Assembly: GCA_947475225.1 (NCBI GenBank) | Contig: CANJMQ010000030.1 | Span: 1 to 41,907, forward strand | Source: Bradyrhizobiaceae bacterium | GTDB taxonomy: Bacteria > Pseudomonadota > Alphaproteobacteria > Rhizobiales > Aestuariivirgaceae | Reading direction: 5' to 3' | DNA: 41,907 nucleotides | Shown here: positions 18,288 to 27,727 of the stretch, piece after piece | How the letters are laid out: the number at the start of each line of letters is the position of its first letter | Position numbering within the stretch: position 1 is the first letter of the stretch | Translations under genes and position numbers: made by a program | The notes under the pieces: generated by a model | Databases searched by the model: none | Seen by the model: only the letters and a program-made list of their open reading frames with translations | What the model was told of the DNA's origin: nothing

Positions 18288-18415
18288 GTTATTTTCTCAT
18301 AAAATGATGTACGATACCGCATATTAATGATGTAAAATCAGCTTTCAAGTCATTTTTTTCTTGCAGGCAGCCTTGGCCAGTCTCTAATGGGCGCTTCGGT
18401 TTACAGGAGCACGCC
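18288..18415 (+). promoter_or_regulatory. AT-rich leader/promoter region of pckA
   Basis: 128 bases, markedly AT-richer than the surroundings. AATGATGTA occurs twice as a direct repeat (18303-18311 and 18326-18334). A weak promoter candidate is TTGCAG (18361-18366), 17 bases, CTAATG (18384-18389). CAGGAG precedes the pckA ATG. pckA is a reported ChvG/ChvI-controlled gene in Agrobacterium, so the repeat could be a regulator site; this is inference. Confidence 0.35.
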
Positions 18416-20023
<1,608 letters not shown>

Positions 20024-20045
20024 GGTTCGGGCGCTTGCGAATTCA

Positions 20046-20076
20046 AAGGCACGGGCTCAAACAGGGTTCGTGCCTT
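20046..20076 (+). terminator. Hairpin after pckA that covers the TauE/SafE start codon
   Basis: AAGGCACG (20046-20053) and CGTGCCTT (20069-20076) form a perfect 8-bp stem with a 15-base loop, followed by CTTCTCT, 22 bases after the pckA stop. It may end pckA transcription. The GTG start of the next gene (20070) lies inside the right arm and its AGGG lies in the loop, so it could also gate translation. Confidence 0.45.
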
Positions 20077-20819
20077 CTTCTCTGGATCAGTTCAGCCTGC
20101 TGACCCTCGCCCTCACCGTGCTGGTGGCCGGCGTGGCGGGCTTGGCGCGTGGCTTCTCGGGCTTCGGCGCGGCGCTCATCTTCATGCCGGCGGGCAGCGC
20201 GCTGGTGGGCCCGGCCGTCGCGGCACCCGTGCTGCTGGTGGCCGACGGCGTGCTGTCGCTCGGCTTCCTGCCGCGCGCCTGGATGCTGGCGCGGCGGCGC
20301 GACGTGGCGCTGATGGCGTCTGGCGCGGTGATCGGCGTGCCGCTCGGCGCCTATGTGCTGCGCCACTCCGATCCGCTGCTGCTGCGCTGGGTGATCGCCG
20401 GGCTTGCCTCCTCCATGCTGCTGTTGCTGCTCTCCGGCTGGCGCTATCACGGCACGCCGCGCGCGCCGGTCACCGCGGTGGTGGGCGCAGTGGCGGGACT
20501 GTTTGGCGGGCTTGCGCAGATGACGGGGCCACCCGTCGTCGCCTACTGGCTCTCCGGCAAGGAGACGCATGGCACGATGCGGGCCTCGATCATCCTGTTC
20601 TTCGGGGCGACGACGGTCTTCACCTTCATCAGCTATCTCGCCTCAGGGATCATCACCGTGCAGACGCTGTGGCTGGCCGCCATGGTGGCGCCGGCCTATG
20701 CGCTGGGACTGTTCACCGGCGCACGCGCCTTCCATTTCGCCAGCCCCGCGATTTTCCGGCGCCTGTGCTTCGCGCTGATTGCGGCCTCTGTGCTGACAAG
20801 CCTGCCGGTCTGGCGCTAG
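20070..20819 (+). CDS. TauE/SafE-family membrane permease
   Basis: A 249-residue, very hydrophobic protein with about seven or eight membrane segments and the family's two-fold repeat: GLARGFSGFGAALIFMPAG in the first half and VAGLFGGLAQMTGPPVVAYW in the second. TauE/SafE proteins export or import sulfite, sulfoacetate or related organic anions; the substrate here is unknown. The start is GTG 20070 with AGGG close upstream, both within a hairpin. The next in-frame GTG (20118) would cut the first membrane segment. Its stop shares the bases CTAG (20816-20819) with the stop of the opposing MarR gene. Confidence 0.85.
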   Translation: MPSSLDQFSLLTLALTVLVAGVAGLARGFSGFGAALIFMPAGSALVGPAVAAPVLLVADGVLSLGFLPRAWMLARRRDVALMASGAVIGVPLGAYVLRHSDPLLLRWVIAGLASSMLLLLLSGWRYHGTPRAPVTAVVGAVAGLFGGLAQMTGPPVVAYWLSGKETHGTMRASIILFFGATTVFTFISYLASGIITVQTLWLAAMVAPAYALGLFTGARAFHFASPAIFRRLCFALIAASVLTSLPVWR

Positions 20820-21403
20820 ACCGCGGCCACGTGCTCGATGCAGATGCGGCCCCGATCCTCGTCCGTCAGCGCGTCCTCGAACAGCATGCAGAGATGCGGG
20901 CCCTTTGCGTCACCCTCGCGCCCGCGTTCGCGAAAAAAGCGGCAGCTCGAACACATGCCGAAGCTTTGCAGGCCACCCAGCGTCACCTCGCGCTCCAGCA
21001 GTTCCTCGAGCCCGCGCTGCATGCGCCGCCTGGTCTTGCCGCCAAGTTCCTCGACAGCCGTCTCGAGTTCAATCCACGGATCGCGCGCCAGCGTCTCTCG
21101 GCCCTTGTCTGTCAATGTCAGGCGCACCGACTTCCTCGCATCGCGCGCCGCCTTGGCAATCAGGCCCTTGCGCTCCAGCGCCATCACGGTCTGCGAGATG
21201 GTGCCCTTGGTGGCGCCGAGATAGCGCGTCAGCGCGCCGGGCGTATTGGAGAAGCGATTGGCACGGGCGAGATAGCGCAGCGCCTCGCGCTGGGCGGGAT
21301 TCAGACCACCCTCGTGCTCGCGGGCACGCATCACGCGGGCCAGCCGCTCCAGCGGCCATGCAACCATGCGGCCATCGCCGCCTTCTTCGTCATCACTGCT
21401 CAT
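20816..21403 (-). CDS. MarR-family regulator with C-terminal four-cysteine cluster
   Basis: A 195-residue protein. Residues ~15-135 are a MarR winged helix (NPAQREALRYLARANRF, TKGTISQTVMALERKGLI, LTDKGRETL). The tail carries Cys151, Cys154, Cys172 and Cys188 with His170 and His191 (CSSC, HLC and CIEH), spaced CX2C-X17-C-X15-C. This looks like a site for an Fe-S cluster or zinc, so the protein may sense redox state, iron or a metal; that is inference. A GTG at 21421 would add six residues but has no ribosome site. It lies 52 bases after the GlpD/EryB gene on the same strand, as a possible last gene of the polyol operon, and its stop interlocks with the TauE/SafE stop. Confidence 0.8.
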   Translation of the reverse strand: MSSDDEEGGDGRMVAWPLERLARVMRAREHEGGLNPAQREALRYLARANRFSNTPGALTRYLGATKGTISQTVMALERKGLIAKAARDARKSVRLTLTDKGRETLARDPWIELETAVEELGGKTRRRMQRGLEELLEREVTLGGLQSFGMCSSCRFFRERGREGDAKGPHLCMLFEDALTDEDRGRICIEHVAAV

Positions 21404-21455
21404 GGGCCACCATGGTTCCACAAACAGCCGTCACGTGCGAGGGGAAATTGGCGCC

Positions 21456-22940
21456 TCAGGCGCCCATGAAGCGCTGCACCGCGGCGCGCTGCTCGGCCGT
21501 GATGTGAAGCCCGTGCTTGGTGCGGCGGTCCAGCACGTCCTCCGCCGTCCGGGCCCATTCCGCCTTGCGGAGATAGACGATCTCCGCCTGATAAAGCAGC
21601 CCGCCGAAATGCTGGCCGAGGCCTGAAAGGTCTTGCGCGCCGTTGAGCAGATCCGTGGTGCGGGTGCCGTAGAGCCGGGCATAGTGACAGGCGAGGTTTT
21701 CCGGCAACCAAGGCCGGGCCTTTCGCAATTCGCCGAGGAAACGGTCAAAGTCGGCACCCGGCATGTCGCCGCCGGGCAGCGGGGCTGTCGCCGTCCAGGC
21801 AGGCTTCATGGCGGGGAAGAAGGGCTTCAGCTTCTCCAGCGCGTGTTCGGCCAGCTTGCGGTAGGTGGTGATCTTGCCGCCAAAGACCGACAGCATGGGC
21901 GGATCGCCGGTCAGGTCGAAGACATAGTCGCGTGTGACGGCGGAGGGGTTCTCGGCATTGTCGTCATAGAGCGGGCGCACGCCGGAGAAGGCATGGATCA
22001 CCTGATCCCTGGTGATCGGCACCTTGAGATAGCGGTTGATGGCGGCGAGCAGGTAGTCCGTTTCGCTGCCATCGATCGCCACATCCTCGGCGCGGCCCTC
22101 ATAGGGAATGTCGGTGGTGCCGATGAGCGCCATGTCGCCTTCGTAAGGATTGACGAAGATCACGCGCTTGTCGTTGTTCTGGAAGAGATAGGCCTGCGGT
22201 CCCTGCCAGAACTTAGGGACAATGATGTGGCTGCCCTTGACGAGGCGCACGCGGCGCGGCGAGTTGGACCCCGCAACGCCGTTGAGAACATTCTCCACCC
22301 ACGGGCCCGCGGCATTGGCGATGGCCTTGGCCTGCACCTTCGACGGCGTGCCGTCGGCGGCGGTGAACTCCACCTCCCAGCCGCCGTTCAAGCGGCGCGC
22401 CGCAGTGGCGGCGGTGCGCGTCATCACGGTCGCACCACGCTCCTTCGCATCCAGCGCATTGAGGGACACAAGGCGGGCATCATCCACCCAGCAGTCGGAA
22501 TATTCGAAGGCGCGGGTGAATTCAGGGCGGATCGGCTGTCCCTCAGGATCGCGCCGCAGGTCAATGTTGCGGCAGCCCGGCAACTTCTTGCGGCCGCCAA
22601 GATGATCGTAGAGGAACAGGCCGAGGCGGACGAGCCAGGCCGGGCGCTGCTCGGGCGAATGCGGCAGCACGAAGCGCATCGGCCAGACGATGTGGGGTGC
22701 CGCATTGAGCAGCACTTCGCGCTCGATCAGCGCCTCGCGGACCAGGCGGAATTCATAATACTCGAGATAGCGTAACCCGCCGTGGATGAGCTTGCCGGAG
22801 CGCGAGGACGTGCCCTGTGCCAGGTCGTCCTTCTCGCAGAGGATGACGGACAGGCCGCGACCTGCTGCATCACGCGCGATGCCAGCGCCATTGACACCAC
22901 CCCCGATGACGACCAGATCGACCGGCTTCAGCTCCTGCAT
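21456..22940 (-). CDS. glpD: GlpD-family FAD-dependent polyol-phosphate dehydrogenase (EryB or GlpD)
   Basis: A 494-residue flavoprotein of the aerobic glycerol-3-phosphate dehydrogenase family. The FAD-binding N-terminus is DLVVIGGGVNGAGIARDAAG, followed by GTSSRSGKLIHGGLRYLEYYEFRLVREAL, the FAD/substrate segment LIGTTDIPYEG, and a C-terminal helical domain (VFGGKITTYRKLAEHALEKL). Family members oxidise a polyol phosphate and pass electrons to quinone at the membrane. GlpD uses glycerol 3-phosphate; EryB of Brucella and rhizobia uses erythritol 4-phosphate. Position in an operon with an EryA-like kinase, and opposite EryC, EryH and EryI homologues, favours the EryB role. The sequence alone cannot separate the two. 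It starts 13 bases after the dehydrogenase gene upstream. Confidence 0.88.
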   Translation of the reverse strand: MQELKPVDLVVIGGGVNGAGIARDAAGRGLSVILCEKDDLAQGTSSRSGKLIHGGLRYLEYYEFRLVREALIEREVLLNAAPHIVWPMRFVLPHSPEQRPAWLVRLGLFLYDHLGGRKKLPGCRNIDLRRDPEGQPIRPEFTRAFEYSDCWVDDARLVSLNALDAKERGATVMTRTAATAARRLNGGWEVEFTAADGTPSKVQAKAIANAAGPWVENVLNGVAGSNSPRRVRLVKGSHIIVPKFWQGPQAYLFQNNDKRVIFVNPYEGDMALIGTTDIPYEGRAEDVAIDGSETDYLLAAINRYLKVPITRDQVIHAFSGVRPLYDDNAENPSAVTRDYVFDLTGDPPMLSVFGGKITTYRKLAEHALEKLKPFFPAMKPAWTATAPLPGGDMPGADFDRFLGELRKARPWLPENLACHYARLYGTRTTDLLNGAQDLSGLGQHFGGLLYQAEIVYLRKAEWARTAEDVLDRRTKHGLHITAEQRAAVQRFMGA

Positions 22941-22953
22941 GGTTCAGAATCCG

Positions 22954-23997
22954 TCAGCACCGGTTGACGGCGGGTTCGCCCGCCAGATATCGCCGCACTT
23001 CCTCGGCCGCGAGGCCTGCCGCATAGCTGACCGTCTTCACCGAGGCCCCGGCGATGTGCGGCGTGAGCGTGACGTTGGAAAGCTGCAGGAACCGGTTGTC
23101 GGGCGGCACGGGTTCGACGTCGAAGGTCTCGAGCATGGCGCCCTTGAGCTTGCCGGAGACCAGCGCCTCGTAGAGATCGTCGTAATTCACCAAGGGCCCG
23201 CGCGCCGTGTTGATGAGATAGGCGCCATCCTTCATCCTGGACAGCGTGTCCTTGTTGATCATCTTGGTCGTCTCCGCCGTCACGCGCGGGTGGAGCGAGA
23301 CGACGTCCGCTTCCTCGAGGATGCGGTCAAGCGAGCACTGGATGACGCCGTCGTTGAGATCGTCGACGGTGAGCTGCACATAAGGGTCGCTCACCAGGAT
23401 GCGGCAGCCGAAGGCCTTCAAGAGCTTCACCACGCGGCGGCCCACCTCGCCATAGCCGATGAGGCCCACCGTCATTTCAGACAGTTCCTGCCCGGTGAGA
23501 TCAGCCCGATAGAGATCGCCCCGCCACTCGCCGCGGCGCAGCGCATCATGGCCTTGCGTGATCTTGCGCGTCTCGGCGAGTATGGCGCCGATGGTGAATT
23601 CGGCCACCGCCGAGGCATTCCGGCCCGGCGTGTTGACCACCGTGATGCCGCGCTCACGCGCCGCCTTCATGTCGATGTTGACGGGGCCGCCGCGCGACAC
23701 GGCGACGAACTTGAGGTTTGGCAGACGGTCCATGATCGAGGCCGACAGCGGCGCGAGCTGGGTGACGAGGATCTCGGCGTCGCCCGTCAGTTCCACCACC
23801 TGGTCGGCTGAGCCCATGTATTCCTTGAGGCCGTCCATGCCCAGCACGGCATAGCCATGCTCCATCGGCTCATCCGGCCAGGGCATGTCATGGGTGCGGA
23901 TGTCCAGTTCGAACAGGCGGCAGCGGTCGCGCAGCGCCTCCTCGAACATCGAGGAGAGCATGAAACGGTCACCGATGACGGAGATCTTACGAAGCAC
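22954..23997 (-). CDS. NAD(P)-dependent 2-hydroxyacid dehydrogenase
   Basis: A 347-residue D-isomer-specific 2-hydroxyacid dehydrogenase, like phosphoglycerate or glyoxylate reductases. The Rossmann motif is VGLIGYGEVGRRVVKLL; the catalytic Arg is in NTARGPLV, the Glu in ETFDVEP and the His in TPHIAGAS. GTG 23997 was chosen: it overlaps the last 11 bases of the kinase gene, and the reading gives LRKISVIGDRFM. Upstream extension would run deep inside the kinase gene. This activity has no place in the standard erythritol pathway, so the operon may also process a tetronate or a side product; the substrate is unknown. Confidence 0.88.
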   Translation of the reverse strand: MLRKISVIGDRFMLSSMFEEALRDRCRLFELDIRTHDMPWPDEPMEHGYAVLGMDGLKEYMGSADQVVELTGDAEILVTQLAPLSASIMDRLPNLKFVAVSRGGPVNIDMKAARERGITVVNTPGRNASAVAEFTIGAILAETRKITQGHDALRRGEWRGDLYRADLTGQELSEMTVGLIGYGEVGRRVVKLLKAFGCRILVSDPYVQLTVDDLNDGVIQCSLDRILEEADVVSLHPRVTAETTKMINKDTLSRMKDGAYLINTARGPLVNYDDLYEALVSGKLKGAMLETFDVEPVPPDNRFLQLSNVTLTPHIAGASVKTVSYAAGLAAEEVRRYLAGEPAVNRC

Positions 23998-25543
23998 GAT
24001 TGGCCACCATCTCGCGCCACAGCGGGCGCATTTTCTCACGGGTTTCCTTGTAGATGCCAAACGCACCGTCATAGCGGCGGGCCAGCGAAGGATCGGGCTC
24101 GGTGGACGCCCCGAGCAGCGGGGTCACCCATTCCGCTACGCAGGCATCCATGTCGGGGTAGAGCTTCTGCTGAACGGCCGCCATCATGGCGGCACCTGCC
24201 GCGCCTGCCTCCTCGCGCTGCACGGCGCGCACGGGCGCCTTCAGCACGCTGGCCAGTATCACGCGCAAGGCGTGGGAACGCGCGGCACCACCGGTGACGC
24301 GCACCTCGCGCGGAATCTCGCCCATCGCCGAGTAGCAATCGCGCGAGGCAAAGCACAGGCCCTCGAAGACGGCGCGCATCATGTCCGCAAAGCCCATGCC
24401 GAGTTCAAGCCCGGTGAACATGGCGCGGGCGGATGGCTCCATCATGGGCCCGCGCTCACCCGCCTGCGAGATATAGGGATGGAACAGGGCGCGCGCCGGC
24501 TCGGCCTTCATGATGCGTTCGTCGAGGCCCTTGAGCAGGTCGGCGCGCGTGCGCTCCACGCCCTGGCTCGCGAGCACGTCCACCCCCAGGTCCAGCAGCC
24601 AGTCGATGTTGAGGGTGGACGCCATGTTGGACTGGATCTGCGCATACATGCCCGGCACCGGGAAGCACATGGTGTAGCCCGAAAGCTCGGCGTTGAGCTT
24701 CACGTGGGCCGCCGAGGGTGCGATCTTCATGTGCATGCCGGTGGAGCCGACGATGGTGCAGCCGGTCTCGCCCTTCGGGTCATAGAGCCCACCGCCGAGG
24801 CCGGTGCAGAGCACGTCAACATAGCCGAGCGTAATGGGCGTGCCGGGCTTGAGGCCCGTGAGGCTTGCGGCCTCCGGCGTGAGGCGGCCTGCGGCCTGCG
24901 TGCCCTCCACGATCTCGGGCAGCAGCGACTTCGCGTCCGATGCGCCGAGCACGTCGAGAACGTCGGGCGCATAGGTGCGCGTGGCATATTGGCCGAAGGT
25001 GAAATTGGCTTCCGACGGATCGGTGCGGCGATCACCCGTCAGATTGAAATAGAGCCAGTCCTTGCAGTGAAAGCCGGTGGTGGCACGGGCCAGGATATCG
25101 GGGCGGTTCCGGGTCATCCACGCAAGCTGCATGCTCATCTGGCAGGCATTCACGCCAGTACCAGTGCGCTTGTAATGCGCGGGGTAGTCGGCGCTTGCCA
25201 CGAAAGCTTCGGTGATGGCGGCAGCCCGCGCGTCGAGCCACAGCCAGGCCGGCGCCACAGGTTCGCCCGCCTTGTCGATCAGCCACATGCCGTCACCCTG
25301 GCCCGTGACCGAAATGGCGATCAGGCGGTCCTTCAGGTTCGGCACCTTCTCGGAGAGCTGCTTCAGCGTTGCTGCGGTATCGGCCCAGGTGCGGGCCATG
25401 TCCTGCTCGGCGCCGCCGTCGGGGAGGGTCTGGTAGCGGTTTGGAATGGCGGCGGACGCGATCTGCTCGCCCTTCGTGGTGAAGGCGATGGACTTGATGA
25501 CAGAGGTGCCGGCATCGATGCCGATCAGCACGCCGTCCTTCAT
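23987..25543 (-). CDS. FGGY-family polyol kinase (EryA-like)
   Basis: A 518-residue FGGY carbohydrate kinase. The N-terminal ATPase-fold segment is IGIDAGTSVIKSIAF, then AISVTGQGDGMWLID, HCKDWLYFNLTGDRRTDPSEANFTFG, GSTGMHMKIA, and the C-terminal adenosine site VRVTGGAARSHALR. It lacks the DQGTTSSR start of glycerol kinase and looks like erythritol kinase EryA, which makes erythritol 4-phosphate. Context (GlpD/EryB-type dehydrogenase, EryC, EryH, EryI, SorC regulator) supports a tetritol; pentitols or tetruloses remain possible. Start ATG 25543 overlaps the stop of ATPase 1 (ATGA), and the gene overlaps the next dehydrogenase by 11 bases. Confidence 0.87.
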   Translation of the reverse strand: MKDGVLIGIDAGTSVIKSIAFTTKGEQIASAAIPNRYQTLPDGGAEQDMARTWADTAATLKQLSEKVPNLKDRLIAISVTGQGDGMWLIDKAGEPVAPAWLWLDARAAAITEAFVASADYPAHYKRTGTGVNACQMSMQLAWMTRNRPDILARATTGFHCKDWLYFNLTGDRRTDPSEANFTFGQYATRTYAPDVLDVLGASDAKSLLPEIVEGTQAAGRLTPEAASLTGLKPGTPITLGYVDVLCTGLGGGLYDPKGETGCTIVGSTGMHMKIAPSAAHVKLNAELSGYTMCFPVPGMYAQIQSNMASTLNIDWLLDLGVDVLASQGVERTRADLLKGLDERIMKAEPARALFHPYISQAGERGPMMEPSARAMFTGLELGMGFADMMRAVFEGLCFASRDCYSAMGEIPREVRVTGGAARSHALRVILASVLKAPVRAVQREEAGAAGAAMMAAVQQKLYPDMDACVAEWVTPLLGASTEPDPSLARRYDGAFGIYKETREKMRPLWREMVANRAS

Positions 25544-26658
25544 GCCAGCGTGCCCCCATGTGCGATGGCATTGCCGCTGGCAGCATCAAACAGGTGCAGG
25601 TCACGCGCCGCGACATTGAGCGACACGTCGCTGCCGGTGGGGCGCGACACGCGTTCCTGCGAGACGGAAACGACGGTGCGGCCCGCCACATCGACGGCGA
25701 CATGCGTCTGGTCGCCCAGCCACTGGCAGGCCGTGACCTTGCCCTTCACCGGGCCTTCGCCCAGCTGCAGCGCATGCGGACGGATACCGAGCGCGATGCG
25801 CGGCGTCTTCGCGAGACGTCCACGCAGCGCCTCCGACATGTCGGAGGCCGGATAGGACAGCGTCGTTCCGCCCTCGACCGTGAAGCTCACGCGTTCAGCG
25901 GTGGCGCTCACATCGGCGGTAAACACGTTCATCGGCGGCTCGCCGATGAAGGTGCCGGTGAACAGGTTGGCAGGCCGCGCCTTGAGTTCGGCGGGGGTCG
26001 CGTATTGCTGGAGAACACCACCCTCCATCACCGCGATGCGGTCGGCCAGTGCATTGGCCTCCGTCTGGTCGTGGGTGACGAGGATGGTGGTGCAGTTGTG
26101 CTCGCGCAGGTAATGCTTGATGCGGCCGCGCAGCACGGCGCGCAGCTGGGGCTCGAGCTGGCCCATTGGCTCGTCGAGCAGGTAGAGCCCCGCATCGCGC
26201 ACCAGCGCACGGCCGAGGCTGGCGCGCTGCTGCTGGCCACCCGACACGGAAGAAGGATACTTGTTGAGGATGTCGGCGATCTCCAGCATTTCCGCCATGT
26301 CCTTGACGCGCTTTTCCTGCTCGGCCTGCGGCAGCCTGGAGGATTTGAGCGCAAAGGACATGTTCTCGCCGATGGTCAGCGGCGGGTAGAGCGAATAGGC
26401 CTCAAACGCCATGGCAACCCCGCGCGCCGCAGGCGGCAGCGCGTGGATGGCCTTGCCGCCGAGCGTGATCGCGCCGTTGGAGACCTCCTCGAAGCCGGCG
26501 ATCATGCGCAGCGTCGAGGTCTTGCCGCAGCCCGAGGAGCCGAGCAGCGCCACGATCTCGCCGGGCTTCACCACAAGGTCCAGCGCCTTCACGGCATGCA
26601 CGTCGCCCTTGCGGGAGTGATAGATCTTGTCGACGCGGGTGATGTCGAGCTCAGCCAT
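25540..26658 (-). CDS. ABC transporter ATPase 1 (MalK/UgpC type)
   Basis: A 372-residue ATPase of the carbohydrate uptake (CUT1) class. It has Walker A LLGSSGCGKTSTL, signature VSGGQQQR, Walker B YLLDEPMGQLEP and H-loop LVTHDQTEA, plus a C-terminal TOBE-like regulatory region (LGIRPHALQL). The Q-loop position reads MAFEAYSLYP: a GAG codon (26401-26403, complement) gives Glu where Gln is usual. ATG 26658 gives the standard MAELDITRVDKIY start; a longer reading to 26754 lies inside the previous gene. It overlaps ATPase 2 by 8 bases. Together the two ATPases would form the motor of the polyol importer. Confidence 0.9.
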   Translation of the reverse strand: MAELDITRVDKIYHSRKGDVHAVKALDLVVKPGEIVALLGSSGCGKTSTLRMIAGFEEVSNGAITLGGKAIHALPPAARGVAMAFEAYSLYPPLTIGENMSFALKSSRLPQAEQEKRVKDMAEMLEIADILNKYPSSVSGGQQQRASLGRALVRDAGLYLLDEPMGQLEPQLRAVLRGRIKHYLREHNCTTILVTHDQTEANALADRIAVMEGGVLQQYATPAELKARPANLFTGTFIGEPPMNVFTADVSATAERVSFTVEGGTTLSYPASDMSEALRGRLAKTPRIALGIRPHALQLGEGPVKGKVTACQWLGDQTHVAVDVAGRTVVSVSQERVSRPTGSDVSLNVAARDLHLFDAASGNAIAHGGTLA

Positions 26659-27727
26659 CGAGGCGCTCTCCGGTCTGGCGGTCAAAGATATGGGTGCCGG
26701 CCGCGGCGAAGCTGGCGCGCACTCGCGAGCCTGCCTCCGGAATGGTGGCGGCACTCGACGGCAGCGAGGCCAGGAACTCCCAGCCGCTGGGGCTCTGCAG
26801 CAGCAGCACGGTCCGCTCGTTCAAGGGCGTCACCGCCATGACCTCGGCTTCAAGGCCGGATGACCCGAGTTCAACAGATTCCGGACGCACCCCGAAGATC
26901 ACGTCCCGGCCCGCAAGCGAGCGGTAGCTGTCAGCCAGTGGAACCCTGGTGCCGCCGACAGCGGCATGCACGCCGGACCCGTCAGCGACGATGGCCGTGT
27001 CCGCCGTGTTGATCGACGGATCGCCGAACAGCCGCGCCACGCCCAGCGTCGCGGGCCGCATGTAGATGTCCTCGGGTGTGGCCATCTGCACGAACTGGCC
27101 GTTGGCGAGAACCGCAATGCGGTCGGCCAGCGCCATGGCCTCCTTGTAGTCCTGCGTGACGTAAAGCACGGTGGCGCCGGACTGGCGCAGCAGGCGCGGC
27201 AGTTCGAGGCGCATCTCGAAGCGCAGCTTGGCATCGACGTTGCGCAGCGGATCGTCAAGCAGCAGGATCTGCGGTTCGGCCGCCAGCGCGCGGGCCAATG
27301 CCGTGCGCTGCTTCTGGCCGTTGGAAAGTTCACGCGGCGCATGGTTCAGCACATGATCGATCTTGAGCAGTTTCGCCACCCGGGCAACGCCTGCCTTCAC
27401 CTTGTCTTCCGCAGCGCCCACCGCACGCAGCGGCGTTGCGATGTTCTCCGCCGCCGACATGTGCGGGAAGAGCGCGAAGTTCTGGAAGGCCATGCCGACG
27501 CCGCGATGCTCAGGTGCGATGTCGGACACGTCATGCCCGCCGATCTCGATCACGCCGCCCGTCGGTTCCTCGACGCCGGCGATGAGGCGCAGCAGGATGG
27601 TCTTGCCGGTGCCGGAGCCGCCGAAGATCACCACGATCTCGCCGGCATCGGCTGCAAGGCTCAAGCCGTCGAACACCTTGAAGGCACCGTAGGACTTGGT
27701 GAGCGACTTGATTGCGAGCTGGCTCAT
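26651..27727 (-). CDS. ABC transporter ATPase 2 with degenerate catalytic motifs
   Basis: A 358-residue CUT1 ATPase with intact Walker A (FGGSGTGKTILL) and Q-loop (MAFQNFALFP). Three motifs differ from the norm: the signature is LSNGQ rather than LSGGQ; Walker B ends LLLDDP with Asp (codon 27251-27253) in place of the catalytic Glu; and the H-loop reads YVTQDYKEA with Gln (27153-27155) in place of the switch His. A TOBE-like region (FGVRPESVELG) follows. These changes imply that its own ATP site is poor or inactive and that the pair works asymmetrically. ATG 27727 overlaps the permease stop (ATGA). Confidence 0.9.
   Translation of the reverse strand: MSQLAIKSLTKSYGAFKVFDGLSLAADAGEIVVIFGGSGTGKTILLRLIAGVEEPTGGVIEIGGHDVSDIAPEHRGVGMAFQNFALFPHMSAAENIATPLRAVGAAEDKVKAGVARVAKLLKIDHVLNHAPRELSNGQKQRTALARALAAEPQILLLDDPLRNVDAKLRFEMRLELPRLLRQSGATVLYVTQDYKEAMALADRIAVLANGQFVQMATPEDIYMRPATLGVARLFGDPSINTADTAIVADGSGVHAAVGGTRVPLADSYRSLAGRDVIFGVRPESVELGSSGLEAEVMAVTPLNERTVLLLQSPSGWEFLASLPSSAATIPEAGSRVRASFAAAGTHIFDRQTGERLDG

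Noticed and set aside
21456..22940. Reading the GlpD-family gene plus transporter as a glycerol (GlpSTPQV-type) operon
   Set aside because: The kinase lacks the glycerol kinase signature, the ATPases do not look like GlpS/GlpT, and EryC, EryH and EryI homologues stand opposite. It is kept only as a weaker alternative.
23885..25855. 656-codon plus-strand frame opposite the FGGY kinase
   Set aside because: His/Arg/Gly-rich translation typical of an antisense reading, with no ribosome site or domain.
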